Assembly: GCA_004014935.1 (NCBI GenBank)
Contig: CP025321.1
Coordinates: forward strand, 496,001-560,000
DNA length: 64,000 nt
Direction of reading: 5' to 3'
Source of the DNA: Saccharomycopsis malanga
Lineage: Eukaryota; Ascomycota; Saccharomycetes; Ascoideales; Saccharomycopsidaceae
In this document: positions 1 through 9,660 of the stretch, piece by piece
Position numbering within the stretch: the stretch's first letter is position 1
How the letters are laid out: the number at the start of each line of letters is the position of its first letter
Notes under the pieces: generated by a model
Told to the model about the DNA's origin: nothing
Seen by the model: the letters and a program-made list of their open reading frames with translations, nothing else
Databases searched by the model: none
Made by a program: the position numbers and the translations under genes

Positions 1-79
1 AATAGGAGATATACATGTGATTTTTTCTTTATATATTATGCATTATTGAAAAGAGAAAGAGGAGATTGAGTCTGATTTA

Positions 80-1147
80 TTAGAGTTCTTCAGCATAAGG
101 CAATTCACTGGTATTACCGAGGGCCACGTAGGAGAATTTGCCCAAGGAAAAATCATTGACGTTGGAAACAGTTGGGATTTGAGTGTGAGGGGCAGATTCG
201 CCAGCTACAGCCAACTTGGTCTTGGTCAATTCGGCGTAATCAGAGGTTTGTACGCCTGATTTCAAAGCAGAAGATATGGATTTGATGGTGGCAGCTACAG
301 TAGGAGCAGAGTCGCCAGAAGCAACAACACTGAACAAACCAACGTCAGAATACTTGTGGACAGCAGCCTTGACGTCGAAATTCTCAATCAAGTAAGTGGC
401 GACGGTTTCGTAAAGACCAAATTCTTCTGGCTTGATGGCAGCACCAATAGCAGCAGCATTGCCAGCAGTAGATCTGACTCTAACTTCCTGTGCGGTTTGT
501 TTGACAGGATCAGTCAACTTAGAACCCTCGGCCAAGTCGTACAAAGCAGATTCGTTGACAAACTTGCCCAAAGCAGACTCTTCGATGCCAGAACCAATAA
601 TTTCAATGTTGGATTTGGTAAAAGCTTTGGATGCGTATGCCTTGACGTCTTCCAAAGAGATCTTGGCAATGTTGTCGTATAAAAGAGGCTTGGCCAACCC
701 ATTTCTGAAAGTGGCAGCATGAAGAGCCTCAAGAGCCTGGTATTCAGGGCATGAAGAAGCAGTGGAATAGTCGTGTTTAACAGCAGGCAAAACAGTTTCA
801 GTCAACTCGTGGATCTTATACTCTGTCTGAGCAATGACGTCGGCCAAAGAGTTGACAAAATATGGCAAATCTTGTTTTTGGAAGGTGGCAGATAAAAGAA
901 TAGAATCTCTGGTGACAGAAGAGTTGTAAAAACCGCCCAACAATTCGGCTTCTCTGGCAAATCTCAAGGCAGACTTCTTGTGGGTGTTCTGGTAATTGAA
1001 TCTGGACAACACATGGGAAAGTCCATCCTTCTCAGCGTATCTGGAACCCGCATTGACCTTCACAATCAACTTGGATAAATATCCCTCAGAATTACTGGTA
1101 GAAACTTTCAAACCGTTGACGGCGGTGGAATATGAACGACTCAACAT
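80..1147 (-). CDS. QCR2: Ubiquinol-cytochrome c reductase core protein 2 (complex III)
   Basis: A 355-residue protein that reads through as yeast Qcr2, the core 2 subunit of the mitochondrial bc1 complex. It belongs to the M16 peptidase fold but lacks the zinc-binding HxxEH motif, as expected for a structural core subunit. The N-terminus (MLSRSYST) is short, basic and serine-rich, fitting a mitochondrial presequence. Landmarks include the early NGLKVST stretch and the LSHVLSRFNYQNT segment, which in active M16 proteins is the metal site. The length is close to that of S. cerevisiae Qcr2 (about 368). The start is the only ATG before the conserved part. The upstream region carries a CCAAT box and a Reb1-like site (annotated separately), fitting Hap-controlled respiration. 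Family assignment is from recognition, not from a search. Confidence 0.93.
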   Translation of the reverse strand: MLSRSYSTAVNGLKVSTSNSEGYLSKLIVKVNAGSRYAEKDGLSHVLSRFNYQNTHKKSALRFAREAELLGGFYNSSVTRDSILLSATFQKQDLPYFVNSLADVIAQTEYKIHELTETVLPAVKHDYSTASSCPEYQALEALHAATFRNGLAKPLLYDNIAKISLEDVKAYASKAFTKSNIEIIGSGIEESALGKFVNESALYDLAEGSKLTDPVKQTAQEVRVRSTAGNAAAIGAAIKPEEFGLYETVATYLIENFDVKAAVHKYSDVGLFSVVASGDSAPTVAATIKSISSALKSGVQTSDYAELTKTKLAVAGESAPHTQIPTVSNVNDFSLGKFSYVALGNTSELPYAEEL

Positions 1148-1646
1148 TGTTTTTCTTTGTACAAATATCTTCTGTTATTTCGGCGTGGCGCTCCACAATT
1201 CACTTGCAAATGTCAAACAACTCGTTATGTATACTTTGTTAGCTCTAAAGGCACCCTCCACTTAGTATCAGAAATCTTCACTACATAGCACTGCTCAAAT
1301 AGAGACGAAAAAATGCTGAGATTTTAAAATGATCTGATTGGATTTCCCACCTTCCGCAGGGTTACCCGTGGCTTCCCTACCATTACATGGTTCCGCCGCT
1401 GTGGTATGTCCTAGTGTATATAAAGTTGTCAATTAAGACGTTTCAAGACAAGAATAGAATTTAAATGTAGCTGATGGATGGTTTTTAAAACCATCTTATA
1501 GGGTGGTTGTGATTTTTTAGTGAGAAAACTAGTGTAGAAAACTTTTTACACACAGACGAAAAAGATAGCAAGGCAATTATTCGACAAGTTTGTAATCACT
1601 TGCCCATGCTTGACAAGTAATACATAAACCTTTCAAAAATAATTGA
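1148..1646. other. QCR2 promoter and intergenic DNA
   Basis: No gene seen. Apart from the two promoter motifs noted separately, there is a short perfect hairpin around 1472-1491 (GATGGTTTT with AAAACCATC). Confidence 0.5.
1337..1368. promoter_or_regulatory. CCAAT box and Reb1-like site upstream of QCR2
   Basis: ATTGG at 1337-1341 is a CCAAT box on the QCR2 strand, and TTACCCG at 1362-1368 matches the Reb1 core. They lie about 190 to 220 bases upstream of the QCR2 start. Hap2/3/4/5 control of respiratory genes through CCAAT boxes is established in yeasts; use of these particular copies is inference. Confidence 0.45.
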
Positions 1647-1745
1647 CTTCCAAAAGTAGAGAATTTCACATTGGTTGGGAAAAGGCAAAAAAATGTCTTC
1701 CAAAAATAGAGCATTTCACATTGGTTGAAAAAAGGTAAAAAAAAG
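1647..1745. repeat. Two-copy tandem repeat of about 49 bp beside tRNA-Val
   Basis: The phrase CTTCCAAAA.TAGAG.ATTTCACATTGGTTG is present twice in direct orientation, each followed by an A-rich run. The second A-rich run (1733-1747) is the poly-T terminator of the adjacent minus-strand tRNA. Confidence 0.7.
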
Positions 1746-1747
1746 AA

Positions 1748-1821
1748 TGATTTCGCCCAGGATCGAACTGGGGACGTTCTGCGTGTTAAGCAGATACCAT
1801 AACCAACTAGACCACGGAACC
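1748..1821 (-). tRNA. tRNA-Val (anticodon AAC)
   Basis: The minus strand folds as a 74-nt cloverleaf without intron. The D arm includes TGGTCTAGTTGG (A box), the anticodon stem-loop is CTGCTTAACACGCAG with AAC in the loop, and the T arm has GTTCGATCC (B box). A run of eight T follows the 3' end and would terminate Pol III. The sequence is nearly that of S. cerevisiae tRNA-Val(AAC). The acceptor stem has a C5-A68 mismatch where the yeast gene has T-A, plus a G2-T71 wobble pair. Confidence 0.93.
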
Positions 1822-2004
1822 ATTTCTATTATTTTTTTTGAAACTTTGAACCAGTATCCGGGGATCTAATAAATTGTTTCAGTAACAAACCATGTTTCTC
1901 TTTTGAATCTGAAGTTTACAAAACATAAAAAAAAATTAACTTTAGAAGAATAATTCGCGAATTGTGAGTTTTTTTTACATTTTTTTTTATTTTTTATTTT
2001 AATT

Positions 2005-2085
2005 ATTCGTGGTCTAGTTGGTCATGAACTTCATTATCATATTTATAAATCTTATATAGATCGAACTCCAATACTGACATTGTTC
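2005..2085 (+). pseudogene. Decayed tRNA-like sequence, tRNA-Val related
   Basis: TTCGTGGTCTAGTTGGTCATG at about 2007-2027 closely matches the 5' half of the nearby tRNA-Val, and GATCGAACTCC about 35 bases on resembles a B box. The anticodon arm and acceptor pairing are lost. It lies in opposite orientation to the intact gene, so it is probably an old inverted duplicate. Confidence 0.5.
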
Positions 2086-2649
2086 ATTATTGTTAAAATA
2101 AAACTTGTATCGTTTCTACTGTCTTGTCAAGTTGAAAGGTATTCGTATCTAGTAAAACAAACTGAGCAAAACACATGCTCATTATTCTATTTTACATATT
2201 TCAGCTTTGGCTGAAAATCTGCTTTAGATAAACTTACTAGTCTCAATATCACAAATGTGAAAGATGAAATAAGAAAAGCTGCAAACTGTACGGTTGTTGT
2301 ATCCAACTAATTTAGGAGTACTTGTATGTTGAACGGTAGACTTCCAACATGATAAAATGACATTACCCATTGAAGATTAGTCAGAATATAATTTAACTCA
2401 TAGTATACAAAAAGGAGGACTGAGTATTTTTACACTATGGTAATTTTATAGGCTCCTCGTGGAGGAGAAATATATAGTATTATAATATAAGCAAATGTGT
2501 AGGAAAAAAATGGGAATATAGTGGATGAACCAAGTGTAATATAATATAGCCAAAGATAATAGCAAAGAAGCGGAATAAGAAAGAAGAAACAATGAAACCA
2601 ACGACGAAAAACCAGAACCAGAAACAATTAGGAAAAGAAAAAAAAAAGA
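2086..2649. other. AT-rich intergenic DNA
   Basis: No gene or RNA seen. The end of this stretch is the 3' side of the minus-strand YFH7 gene. Confidence 0.5.
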
Positions 2650-4002
2650 TTATTCATTAACTGAGAAGACAGTGATGTCTGGCTCAAAGCTGTTAGCATC
2701 AATGAAACGTCCATTAACACAGTCGTTCATGTCGTACCGTTTTGCACCATCTTCCAAGCTAGTGACAATACCTGCGTTCAAATGTCTTTTAGAAACACGG
2801 TCTCTGGCGACATTTTCGTCAACTTGAATTTTCCAGGTTTCAAAATTCTGTGGGGCTTTTTTGCTATTTATTTTCATATATGGAGTTGCAATGGAGGCTT
2901 CTGGGAGAGCATTACTAGTCGTAATGAGAGAATCGGAGCTTGGCAAATCGTCAACCAAAGCCTTACGGATATTAGCCCAGTTTCCATCGTTTAGAAGCAA
3001 ATACAATCCTTCCATGATGATTACTCTGGTAGTGGATTTAATGGTGACTCCAGAAGGAGTAGGGTCCTTCAAGGCATGGTTGAAGTTTGGAATGTGGATG
3101 TCAGGGATCAAGGTGTACTTGCCGTTAATAACTTTCCAAATAGAGTCCTCTTCTGGAGAGAGAGATGAAGCTGGAGTTGGATAGCGCAAGTAATCAGTGT
3201 AGCTCAGATTTTCTATTTCAAAACTTTTGATAAAGTCATTGTCGTCAATCTGCGAGATGCTGGATCTTCTGGAGTTTGTTTTCGAGGCTTCAGACCAGCT
3301 GAACGAAGATGCTGCGTCAGTGGTGGCAGCACTGCCAGAAACATTACTCTGGGGATTTGCCGTATCGTGGCCACCGTTGGTAAAGATAGGCTCCTGGTAT
3401 TTGTTGGTAATGATTACGTCACAGGTGCTCTTAAGCAATTCTACCAACTTGACAACCATCATGGAATCAAATGTGAAAGCTGCACCTCTTCTAGCAAAGG
3501 CTGTGTCAGAGTCGTTGAATTGTGCAAGTGTTGATCTAGGAAGATGAAAACCATCCATGGGGATCACCTGGGCAAATTCGGCGACACTGTCGGCCTTAGG
3601 AACTGTAAGTTTAATAGAATTGTCTACAGATCTTCCTGTGATTATGATCTCAGTACTGGAGTCCGAGACAATTTTTTTGGGCTTGAAATCGTCGTTTTCT
3701 GCCTCGAAAACCATCGAATCATCAATTAGATCAGCAGGACCGGCAGCAGTAATGTTGTTGACAACCTTGTTGGTAATATAGCTGTTGATATCACTCGTAT
3801 AAGCATCAAGACTCGCATTGTCTTGCTCTGAAGGAACCGCATGCTTGGCATATTCCTCGTTGAGTATATCAGCAACTCTCTCAGCAATCGTAGACTTCCC
3901 TGAACCTGGTGCTCCGGCAACTAGAATCAACACTCTGTAATTTGGATTCTGTTTAAGCAACATAGTTGCCCTCTGGGCAAGCGCATTATAGGTGGCTTCC
4001 AT
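2650..4002 (-). CDS. YFH7: Yfh7-like P-loop kinase (uridine/pantothenate kinase fold)
   Basis: A 450-residue protein with a Walker A motif GAPGSGKST at residues 30-38 and the motif IPMDGFHLPR near residue 150, followed by ARRGAAFTFDS. These are diagnostic of the YFH7 branch of the phosphoribulokinase/uridine kinase superfamily. Yfh7 is an ATP-dependent kinase whose physiological substrate is not firmly established. The segment of about 100 residues between Walker A and the DGFHL motif is also expanded in S. cerevisiae Yfh7. The serine-rich stretch around residues 215-250 is probably a disordered loop. The C-terminal part ends with RPDI-like FEPDITVFSVNE. The start ATG directly precedes the conserved N-terminal helix. 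Confidence 0.85.
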   Translation of the reverse strand: MEATYNALAQRATMLLKQNPNYRVLILVAGAPGSGKSTIAERVADILNEEYAKHAVPSEQDNASLDAYTSDINSYITNKVVNNITAAGPADLIDDSMVFEAENDDFKPKKIVSDSSTEIIITGRSVDNSIKLTVPKADSVAEFAQVIPMDGFHLPRSTLAQFNDSDTAFARRGAAFTFDSMMVVKLVELLKSTCDVIITNKYQEPIFTNGGHDTANPQSNVSGSAATTDAASSFSWSEASKTNSRRSSISQIDDNDFIKSFEIENLSYTDYLRYPTPASSLSPEEDSIWKVINGKYTLIPDIHIPNFNHALKDPTPSGVTIKSTTRVIIMEGLYLLLNDGNWANIRKALVDDLPSSDSLITTSNALPEASIATPYMKINSKKAPQNFETWKIQVDENVARDRVSKRHLNAGIVTSLEDGAKRYDMNDCVNGRFIDANSFEPDITVFSVNE

Positions 4003-5318
4003 ATTTATTCAACTGGATATTCAGCAACCAATAAATTTCCAATTATTGAAAAGGTCTCTTGTGCGAATAAAAACAATAAACAGCTTTAAGAAACAAAATA
4101 TAAAAACACACAGAGAACAGTTGCTTTTTTTATTCTAGGAAATCGGCATTTATAAAGCCAAAAAAAAAGGTTGCCAACGTTAAGATAATTAGTATCATCA
4201 ACGACACTCGCTTAACTCTGAGCCGTTTCGCAGTCTTCCGGACTGTCATGCCGCAAGGAACATTGCTGCGCATGATATCGCATAATACTGCAGCATTCCA
4301 GAGCATCCCTGTTGGTTGAAAGCGATGAAAATCGCTAGCGCGAGCGATGGAAGACTGTATATGACGCAGCACCAGGCTGTAATATGCATTTTAGTGCGAG
4401 AAGCAGTAAAGTTGTGCGTTTTCGCTTCCTTAATGTGCTGGCGGGCTCCTGCCATCCATCTGCACTATGTTGCAGTAGCTGCATGGACATGCTAAGCGAG
4501 GACAATTCGTGCAGACGGCTGCAGTCCAATAACTGCCGCGGGGTAAATCCTCTTTGATAACAAGATTACTTGAATCAAATAGTTCATCATGCTGAATCAA
4601 TATGCAATTACTAATTTCAATCAATATCACCCACTCATTAACACTTATTAACACCCAATAAAATACAAAAAATAACATCATCAAAAAAATATAGCACGTG
4701 AGAGTCACATGATATATTTTTCCCGATTGGGCACGTTGAAGGGGAAAGCGCGTGCGACAGCTCAGACACCTTCCTGTCTTGTCTCCTCAGAATTAGTGAT
4801 CGTCGTTGGTACCTTTTCTATTGTCGTTGTGTGTGTGGGTGTTATCTAGCGGGATTTGTCATAGAACAGGCTGTGATTTGTCTCGGTATGGACTGTCAAA
4901 ACCGTTTGTTTCTCTAGTTCAGCCACAGGTGTATGCACATGTCACATGGCGCGCGGGATCTTAAGCCACTGTTGAGGGTGTCTGGTGAGGAGGACTATAG
5001 GAAGGAAACAACGAACACCAGTGGTATCATTTTGGCCAATAATAGATGTAAGAGTGTAGTTTTTTTTGGCATGGAATGTTAAAAATAAGTTAACTGGATG
5101 GCAGTGAGTTTTTATCTGGGGTAAATTTTTAGGTGTATTGCTATTAGTATATGATATATTGAAACTTTTCGTTCTATTCAGGCAACGTGAAAAATTGGAA
5201 AAAAAGAGATTTTCAGCGCAATAAAACTGTTTTCTGTCATTATTTTTTGCCTGATAACAATTGATATCAGATATTTTCATAATATTGAACAATCCTGTTG
5301 ATTACTTATAACACACCA
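4003..5318. other. Divergent promoter of YFH7 and the peroxiredoxin gene, with a GC-richer island
   Basis: No convincing gene. Roughly 4200-4530 is more GC-rich than its surroundings, and its open frames are short and without recognisable similarity. A hairpin AGCGAT-GAAA-ATCGCT lies at about 4321-4336. E-box-like elements are CACGTG (4695-4700) and GTCACATGA (4704-4712), candidates for a Cbf1-type factor. Confidence 0.45.
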
Positions 5319-5996
5319 ATGGCTTTTTCGGTTCCTAACGACAACACTCTTCGTTTGGGCTCTAAGGCTCCAAACTTTGAGGCCGAGACTTCCAATGGGC
5401 CCATTGACTTCTATCAATATGTGGGTGACTCCTGGCTAGTGTTTTTCTCACACCCTGACGATTTCACACCGGTATGTACTACTGAATTGGGTGCCTTTGC
5501 AAAGCTTGAACCAGAGTTTGCCAAACGTAACACCAAGCTTATTGGTCTCTCTGCCAATACTGTGGAATGTCACAAGGCTTGGATACAGGATATCGACGAA
5601 ATCACTGGATCCAAGTTATCTTTTCCAATTATCGCTGATCCAGAAAGACGGATTGCTGCTTTGTATGACCAGATTGATTTTCAGGATGCAACCAATGTAG
5701 ATGATAAGGGTGTCCAATTGACTATCCGTTCCGTTTACATCATAGATCCAAGTAAAACCATCAGACTTATCTTGTCGTATCCTGCTTCTGTGGGACGTAA
5801 CACCGCAGAGGTCCTTCGAGTTCTAGACTCCTTACAAACTGGTGACAACTACAAGGTGACTACTCCTATCAATTGGATTCCAGGGGACGACGTCATCATC
5901 CATCCATCGATTTCTGATGATGATGCAAAGAAAATGTTCCCTAAATTTAGACTTTTGAAGCCATATTTGCGTTTAACTCCTTTACCAGATAAATAA
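5319..5996 (+). CDS. PRX1: 1-Cys peroxiredoxin (Prx1/PRDX6 class)
   Basis: A 225-residue thiol peroxidase that reduces peroxides. The peroxidatic cysteine is C53 in FTPVCTTELG, with preceding HPDDFTP. The long C-terminal domain (WIPGDDVIIHP, ending LKPYLRLTPLPDK) marks the Prx6/1-Cys class rather than the typical 2-Cys enzymes. The chosen start is the first ATG (MAFSVPND); the reading frame extends seven codons upstream but only from a TTG. S. cerevisiae Prx1 has a mitochondrial presequence. This protein begins almost directly at the fold (LRLGSKAPNF), so a cytosolic location is more likely. Class assignment is firm, one-to-one orthology less so. Confidence 0.9.
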   Translation: MAFSVPNDNTLRLGSKAPNFEAETSNGPIDFYQYVGDSWLVFFSHPDDFTPVCTTELGAFAKLEPEFAKRNTKLIGLSANTVECHKAWIQDIDEITGSKLSFPIIADPERRIAALYDQIDFQDATNVDDKGVQLTIRSVYIIDPSKTIRLILSYPASVGRNTAEVLRVLDSLQTGDNYKVTTPINWIPGDDVIIHPSISDDDAKKMFPKFRLLKPYLRLTPLPDK

Positions 5997-6280
5997 TCAC
6001 ATCTTGTTGGCAATTTACACTTATATTTCTTTATTGCAGTATGCCCCTATATTAAAGTTTTAATATTGTAACCGTTTTCATAAGTCCCTAACTGGAAACC
6101 AATGAATAGAGTTTATACTTTTACAGATTGAGGTTTGAGTTAGATTCGTAATACCTTTCGAAATACAGTAAAAATCAGCGAGAGACTAGCATATTAGCAA
6201 GTAATGGCATATAATCTTCTAATATCCCCAAATTGACATCACAAGAGATAAAGAACAAAATAAATACATAGAGAAACCGC
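5997..6280. other. 3' region of the peroxiredoxin gene
   Basis: AT-rich; no gene seen. Confidence 0.4.
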
Positions 6281-6289
6281 TGTAAATTA

Positions 6290-6650
6290 CTTGATTCTCT
6301 TGTAGATCACCGTTGGCAATAAGACAGCCGAAGATCCCGTTTTCTTGGTCCTTGTTGGTCTGCCACCAGTTGTCCTTTAAGACTGAAAATGGCATATTAC
6401 AGGGAATAGCCTATAATTACCTTTAAAGGCCGCACAACGTGGCTCCAATCAATGAGGATTTGTTGGGCTACAATACAGAAAATGTGTTGTTTGTATGTTG
6501 GGATGAAAATGCTACAATTTAGAGAACGTGTTGTTTGTACGTTGCACACCTTTGTAGTAACCGTAGAATTCAAATAAATCTGCTGAGAAAGTATAGTTAT
6601 AAGCCCAATTTTTTGTTTTTTTGCTCTATTTCTTAACTGTATAATTGACT
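6290..6650 (-). other. Possible small spliced gene, not recognised
   Basis: Two open segments on the minus strand look more protein-like than the surrounding DNA. One (about 6540-6640) reads NWAYNYTFSADLFEFYGYY and continues KGVQ. The other ends at a stop near 6293 and reads GGRPTRTKKTGSSAVLLPTV followed by IYKRIK. Neither has its own ATG in frame, so both would have to be exons of one small multi-exon gene. A 43-bp tandem duplication (6469-6505 and 6512-6548) lies between them. I could not find a convincing set of splice sites and do not recognise the product. Confidence 0.25.
6469..6548. repeat. 43-bp tandem duplication
   Basis: GCTACAAT...GTGTTGTTTGTA.GTTG occurs at 6469-6505 and again at 6512-6548 with a few differences. 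Confidence 0.7.
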
Positions 6651-6738
6651 GGAATTAAAACTGATTAGAAAATGATTTGTGTGGAGAAAAAAACTTGATA
6701 TTTGTATTTTTAAACTATTTTTATATTTTACCTATCTG

Positions 6739-6778
6739 ATACGAAACCGATATGTACTGGGCTCGAAATATATGATAT
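6739..6778 (+). mobile_element. SINE-like element copy A, 5'-truncated
   Basis: Forty bases identical in layout to the 3' end of the dispersed repeat: ACGAAAC.GATATGTACTGG then GCTCGAAATATATGATAT. It is flanked by TTTTACCTATCTG (6726-6738) and TTTTACTACCTG (6779-6790), which look like a decayed target-site duplication. Confidence 0.7.
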
Positions 6779-6784
6779 TTTTAC

Positions 6785-6884
6785 TACCTGTTTGTTTGAA
6801 ATAATAATACCTGTTTGTTTGAAATAGTAATACCTTCCTGATTCTTTGAAATAACTAATATCTACTTGTTCGAAAATAATTCAA
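6785..6884. repeat. Minisatellite of about four 23-28 bp units
   Basis: Units of the form ACCTGTTTGTTTGAAATAATAAT follow directly after SINE copy A, the first two nearly identical and the last two diverged. They overlap the downstream target-site repeat of copy A. Confidence 0.7.
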
Positions 6885-7032
6885 AATCAATTAAAATTCA
6901 ATAATCATAAATATAATCCTCAAAGTATCGAAAATATTAAACACTTTTCTAAAATATTATTCAACAATCACCTTACAAATACTTTATAAAATCTCAAACT
7001 CATGGATTAACTCGTATATCAACATATTTAAA

Positions 7033-8010
7033 CTAAGCGGAAACCTTTTCCTTCAAGACGTCCATCAAAGTGACAGCGTCAGCAGCGAATTTTCTGATAC
7101 CTTCAGACAACTTTTCGGTGGCCATGGCATCTTCATTGAACAAGTGTCTGAACAATGGTTCGTTTTCAAGGTACTCAACCTTTTCGACAGAAGCAGATTT
7201 GGCAGCAGCAGAGTCCAATTTCTTTGGCACTGGTTCTTTAGAATTGTACAATTCCTCCAACAATTTAGGAGAAATGGTCAAGAAATCAATACCAGCCAAA
7301 GCCTTGATTTCATCAGTGTTTCTGAAAGAAGCGCCCATAACAATGGTTTTGTAGTCGAATTTCTTGTAATATTCGAAAATCTTCTTGACAGAAACCACAC
7401 CAGGGTCTGTTTCGCCAGTATAAGCTTCACCAGTCTTGGCCTTGTACCAGTCCAAAATTCTGCCCACAAAAGGCGAAATTAAGGTGACCTTAGCCTCAGC
7501 ACAGGCAACGGCCTGAACAAAAGAGAATAACAAGGTCAAATTGGTGTGGATTCCATGCTCAGCTTCCAATTCCTTAGCAGCTTGGATACCTTCATAAGTA
7601 GAAGCAATCTTAATCAAAATACGGTCCTTGGAGATACCTTGCTCTTCGTAAAGCTTGATGATCTTCTTGGCCTTGGCAATGGTGCCTTGCTTGTCAAACG
7701 ACAATCTGGCATCAACTTCAGTGGAGACTCTGCCAGGAATAAGCTTCAAGATCTCTTTACCAAACTCAACCAACAATCTGTCCAAAGCCTCTGAAGCCTT
7801 TTCCTCAGCGGTGGAGCCGTGCTTTTTCCCATACTCCACAGCAACATCAATCAACTTGGCATATTCCGCCTTCTTGGTGGCTGCCAAAATCAACGATGGG
7901 TTGGTCGTGGCATCTTGCGGGTTGTATTTAGCAATGGATTCAAACTCACCAGTGTCGGTGACAACAGTGGTGCCAGTGGCTTTCAATTGTTCAAGAGAAG
8001 TGGACGACAT
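7033..8010 (-). CDS. TAL1: Transaldolase
   Basis: A 325-residue cytosolic transaldolase of the pentose phosphate pathway. It transfers dihydroxyacetone from sedoheptulose 7-phosphate to glyceraldehyde 3-phosphate. The Schiff-base lysine lies in [13 protein letters not shown], and [10 protein letters not shown], the [11 protein letters not shown] strand and [12 protein letters not shown] are all present. The start is the ATG of MSSTSLEQL. An in-frame ATG two codons earlier (8016) is possible, and a further upstream frame would add about 30 hydrophobic residues not seen in the family. Leucine is mostly TTG, fitting high expression. A CACGTG element lies about 220 bases upstream. Confidence 0.95.
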   Translation of the reverse strand: MSSTSLEQLKATGTTVVTDTGEFESIAKYNPQDATTNPSLILAATKKAEYAKLIDVAVEYGKKHGSTAEEKASEALDRLLVEFGKEILKLIPGRVSTEVDARLSFDKQGTIAKAKKIIKLYEEQGISKDRILIKIASTYEGIQAAKELEAEHGIHTNLTLLFSFVQAVACAEAKVTLISPFVGRILDWYKAKTGEAYTGETDPGVVSVKKIFEYYKKFDYKTIVMGASFRNTDEIKALAGIDFLTISPKLLEELYNSKEPVPKKLDSAAAKSASVEKVEYLENEPLFRHLFNEDAMATEKLSEGIRKFAADAVTLMDVLKEKVSA

Positions 8011-8227
8011 GTTCATACAAATATAGGCAATTGTGTGTCTAGATGGATTATAATATAAAACAACTCTTATAAAAGAAAACAAGCAAAATATCATGGAAAC
8101 CAATATATTGGGGGGTCTGCCCGCTATTTATCCCAACATTCCCTTGCTGCAGCCCTCCTCCTCCACCCCATGTGGTTTTCCGCATAGCAAGGTCCTTTTC
8201 CGCACTCCGGTTTCCGCACTTTCCGGA

Positions 8228-8234
8228 TCACGTG
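8228..8234. promoter_or_regulatory. Cbf1-type E-box upstream of TAL1
   Basis: TCACGTG, the Cbf1/CDEI core, in the TAL1 promoter. Similar boxes occur in front of RRS1, NDUFB8 and between the Asterix homologue and BRR1. Confidence 0.4.
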
Positions 8235-8694
8235 CCGCTTGCCACCGCATTCCTTTTTCCTAGTGGGACATTGCCCCCACTAGTATACGGGAGGATTGGT
8301 AGGTCTAAATGGCTATTTCACCAAAGTTTGTATGTCACCATTTTGACAAATTGAACATGTTCTCATACAGACACTTTCAAACACTTTGGTCACCCTTGGA
8401 AACTCTTAATGACTAAATGCCGACAACTGCTTATGCACACCTGCAGAACCACCATCGCACTCCGACACGTTGTCATCATTATTAATAACACCTTGGCTGG
8501 ATTCGAAAGGGAAATCAGCTGCAATTGTATGCAAGCGAATGCGATTATATGCATGTACCTCAAGAGGCACGTGCACAAATATTTAATTTTTCAATCCCTG
8601 GGAATGGTATAAAGTATAAAGTCCCAGTTTGGGTAAATCTTACAAATTATCAATAAGGAGATTGATTTATTGATCAGAAAAGTTGAGCAACTAT
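8235..8694. other. TAL1 upstream region and ERJ5 3' side
   Basis: No gene seen. Open frames here are short, overlap on both strands and lack similarity. Confidence 0.4.
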
Positions 8695-9660
8695 TTAATT
8701 CTTCTTTTTACGGGAATATACGGTTTTTCCGTTTGGCAATGTGGTTTTTTCGCCCAATTTCTTTTCCTTCAGCTTGATAGCAGCTGAACGAGCCATAGCC
8801 TTTTTCTTTTTTTGCTCCTTGCGGTTTTCGATCTCCGATCTCGTGAGTTTTAATGGCGGCAGATAGCTCCATTGAGGAACAAGTTTTCCAAGCAGCATGT
8901 TCCATAAAGATGTAGGAAATTTTATGATGATGGTGTCATGCAATGTAGGTTCGACAATGTCCTCTGGATTGACGCTATGCAAGACACTACTGTCCTCAGG
9001 GTCTACTAAATGTACACTGCCATCAATCTTGACAAGAAACGTCTTTCCTGTCTGTTGATTGGTCAACTTTCTGTCTGATCCGTCCAGTGGTGGGACACCA
9101 GAGGGCCATGCCTGACGCTTGATTTGAAATATCGTGTCATCAAGCCGCTTACGGTTCTGGGCTGTTTGGATGCGCAAGATAAAGTACTGGAAGACACCCA
9201 CCACTATAAATAGACCAACAACTACAGAACCAAGACCAGGGCGAAACTTCTCGTACAACCACGCATTGTTCTTGTACTTTGGAAAACCAGCCTGCAAAAA
9301 GAAATCGTACCGGTCCTTGAGTTTCGATCTCAAAATTTCACCAACAATACTGAGACGTTGATAGCGTGCGGTGTACCGCTTCTTCATACGGTTGAATTTG
9401 CGCATGTCATTACCATATTGAGACGGTTTGATTTTATCTGGATGTATCTTTCTAGAAAGTTTACGATAAGCTTTGTTAATTTCTTCATAACTTGATTTAG
9501 GACCTTTCTTTAGCTCAAGCCAAGAGTAAAATGTCACATCCTCTCCCAAATCTTTTTTCACCTCATCATTGATACTGAATATCTCCAAATCTTCCTTGCT
9601 CCATGCACCAACAACACACACGAAAACACTAATCAACACAGCAACAACACCCAACTTCAT
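8695..9660 (-). CDS. ERJ5: ER membrane J-domain co-chaperone Erj5
   Basis: A 321-residue type I membrane protein. It starts with a signal peptide (hydrophobic LGVVAVLISVFVCVVGAW, residues 3-20) and has a lumenal J domain with the HPDK motif in SRKIHPDKIKP. A transmembrane helix follows (SVVVGLFIVVGVFQYFILRI, around residue 150), then a basic cytosolic tail rich in KEQKKKK and ending SRKKKN. This order is that of yeast Erj5, which preserves ER folding capacity with the Hsp70 Kar2. The start ATG sits immediately before the signal peptide. The intact HPD indicates an active J domain. Confidence 0.9.
   Translation of the reverse strand: MKLGVVAVLISVFVCVVGAWSKEDLEIFSINDEVKKDLGEDVTFYSWLELKKGPKSSYEEINKAYRKLSRKIHPDKIKPSQYGNDMRKFNRMKKRYTARYQRLSIVGEILRSKLKDRYDFFLQAGFPKYKNNAWLYEKFRPGLGSVVVGLFIVVGVFQYFILRIQTAQNRKRLDDTIFQIKRQAWPSGVPPLDGSDRKLTNQQTGKTFLVKIDGSVHLVDPEDSSVLHSVNPEDIVEPTLHDTIIIKFPTSLWNMLLGKLVPQWSYLPPLKLTRSEIENRKEQKKKKAMARSAAIKLKEKKLGEKTTLPNGKTVYSRKKKN

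Noticed and set aside
4695-4712. CACGTG plus GTCACATGA as a point-centromere CDEI element.
   Set aside because: No adjacent 80-90 bp AT-rich CDEII or CDEIII-like motif, and such boxes recur in several promoters here, fitting Cbf1-type promoter use.
5298-5318. Seven-codon N-terminal extension of the peroxiredoxin.
   Set aside because: It begins with TTG, not ATG; the first ATG is at 5319 and matches the family N-terminus.
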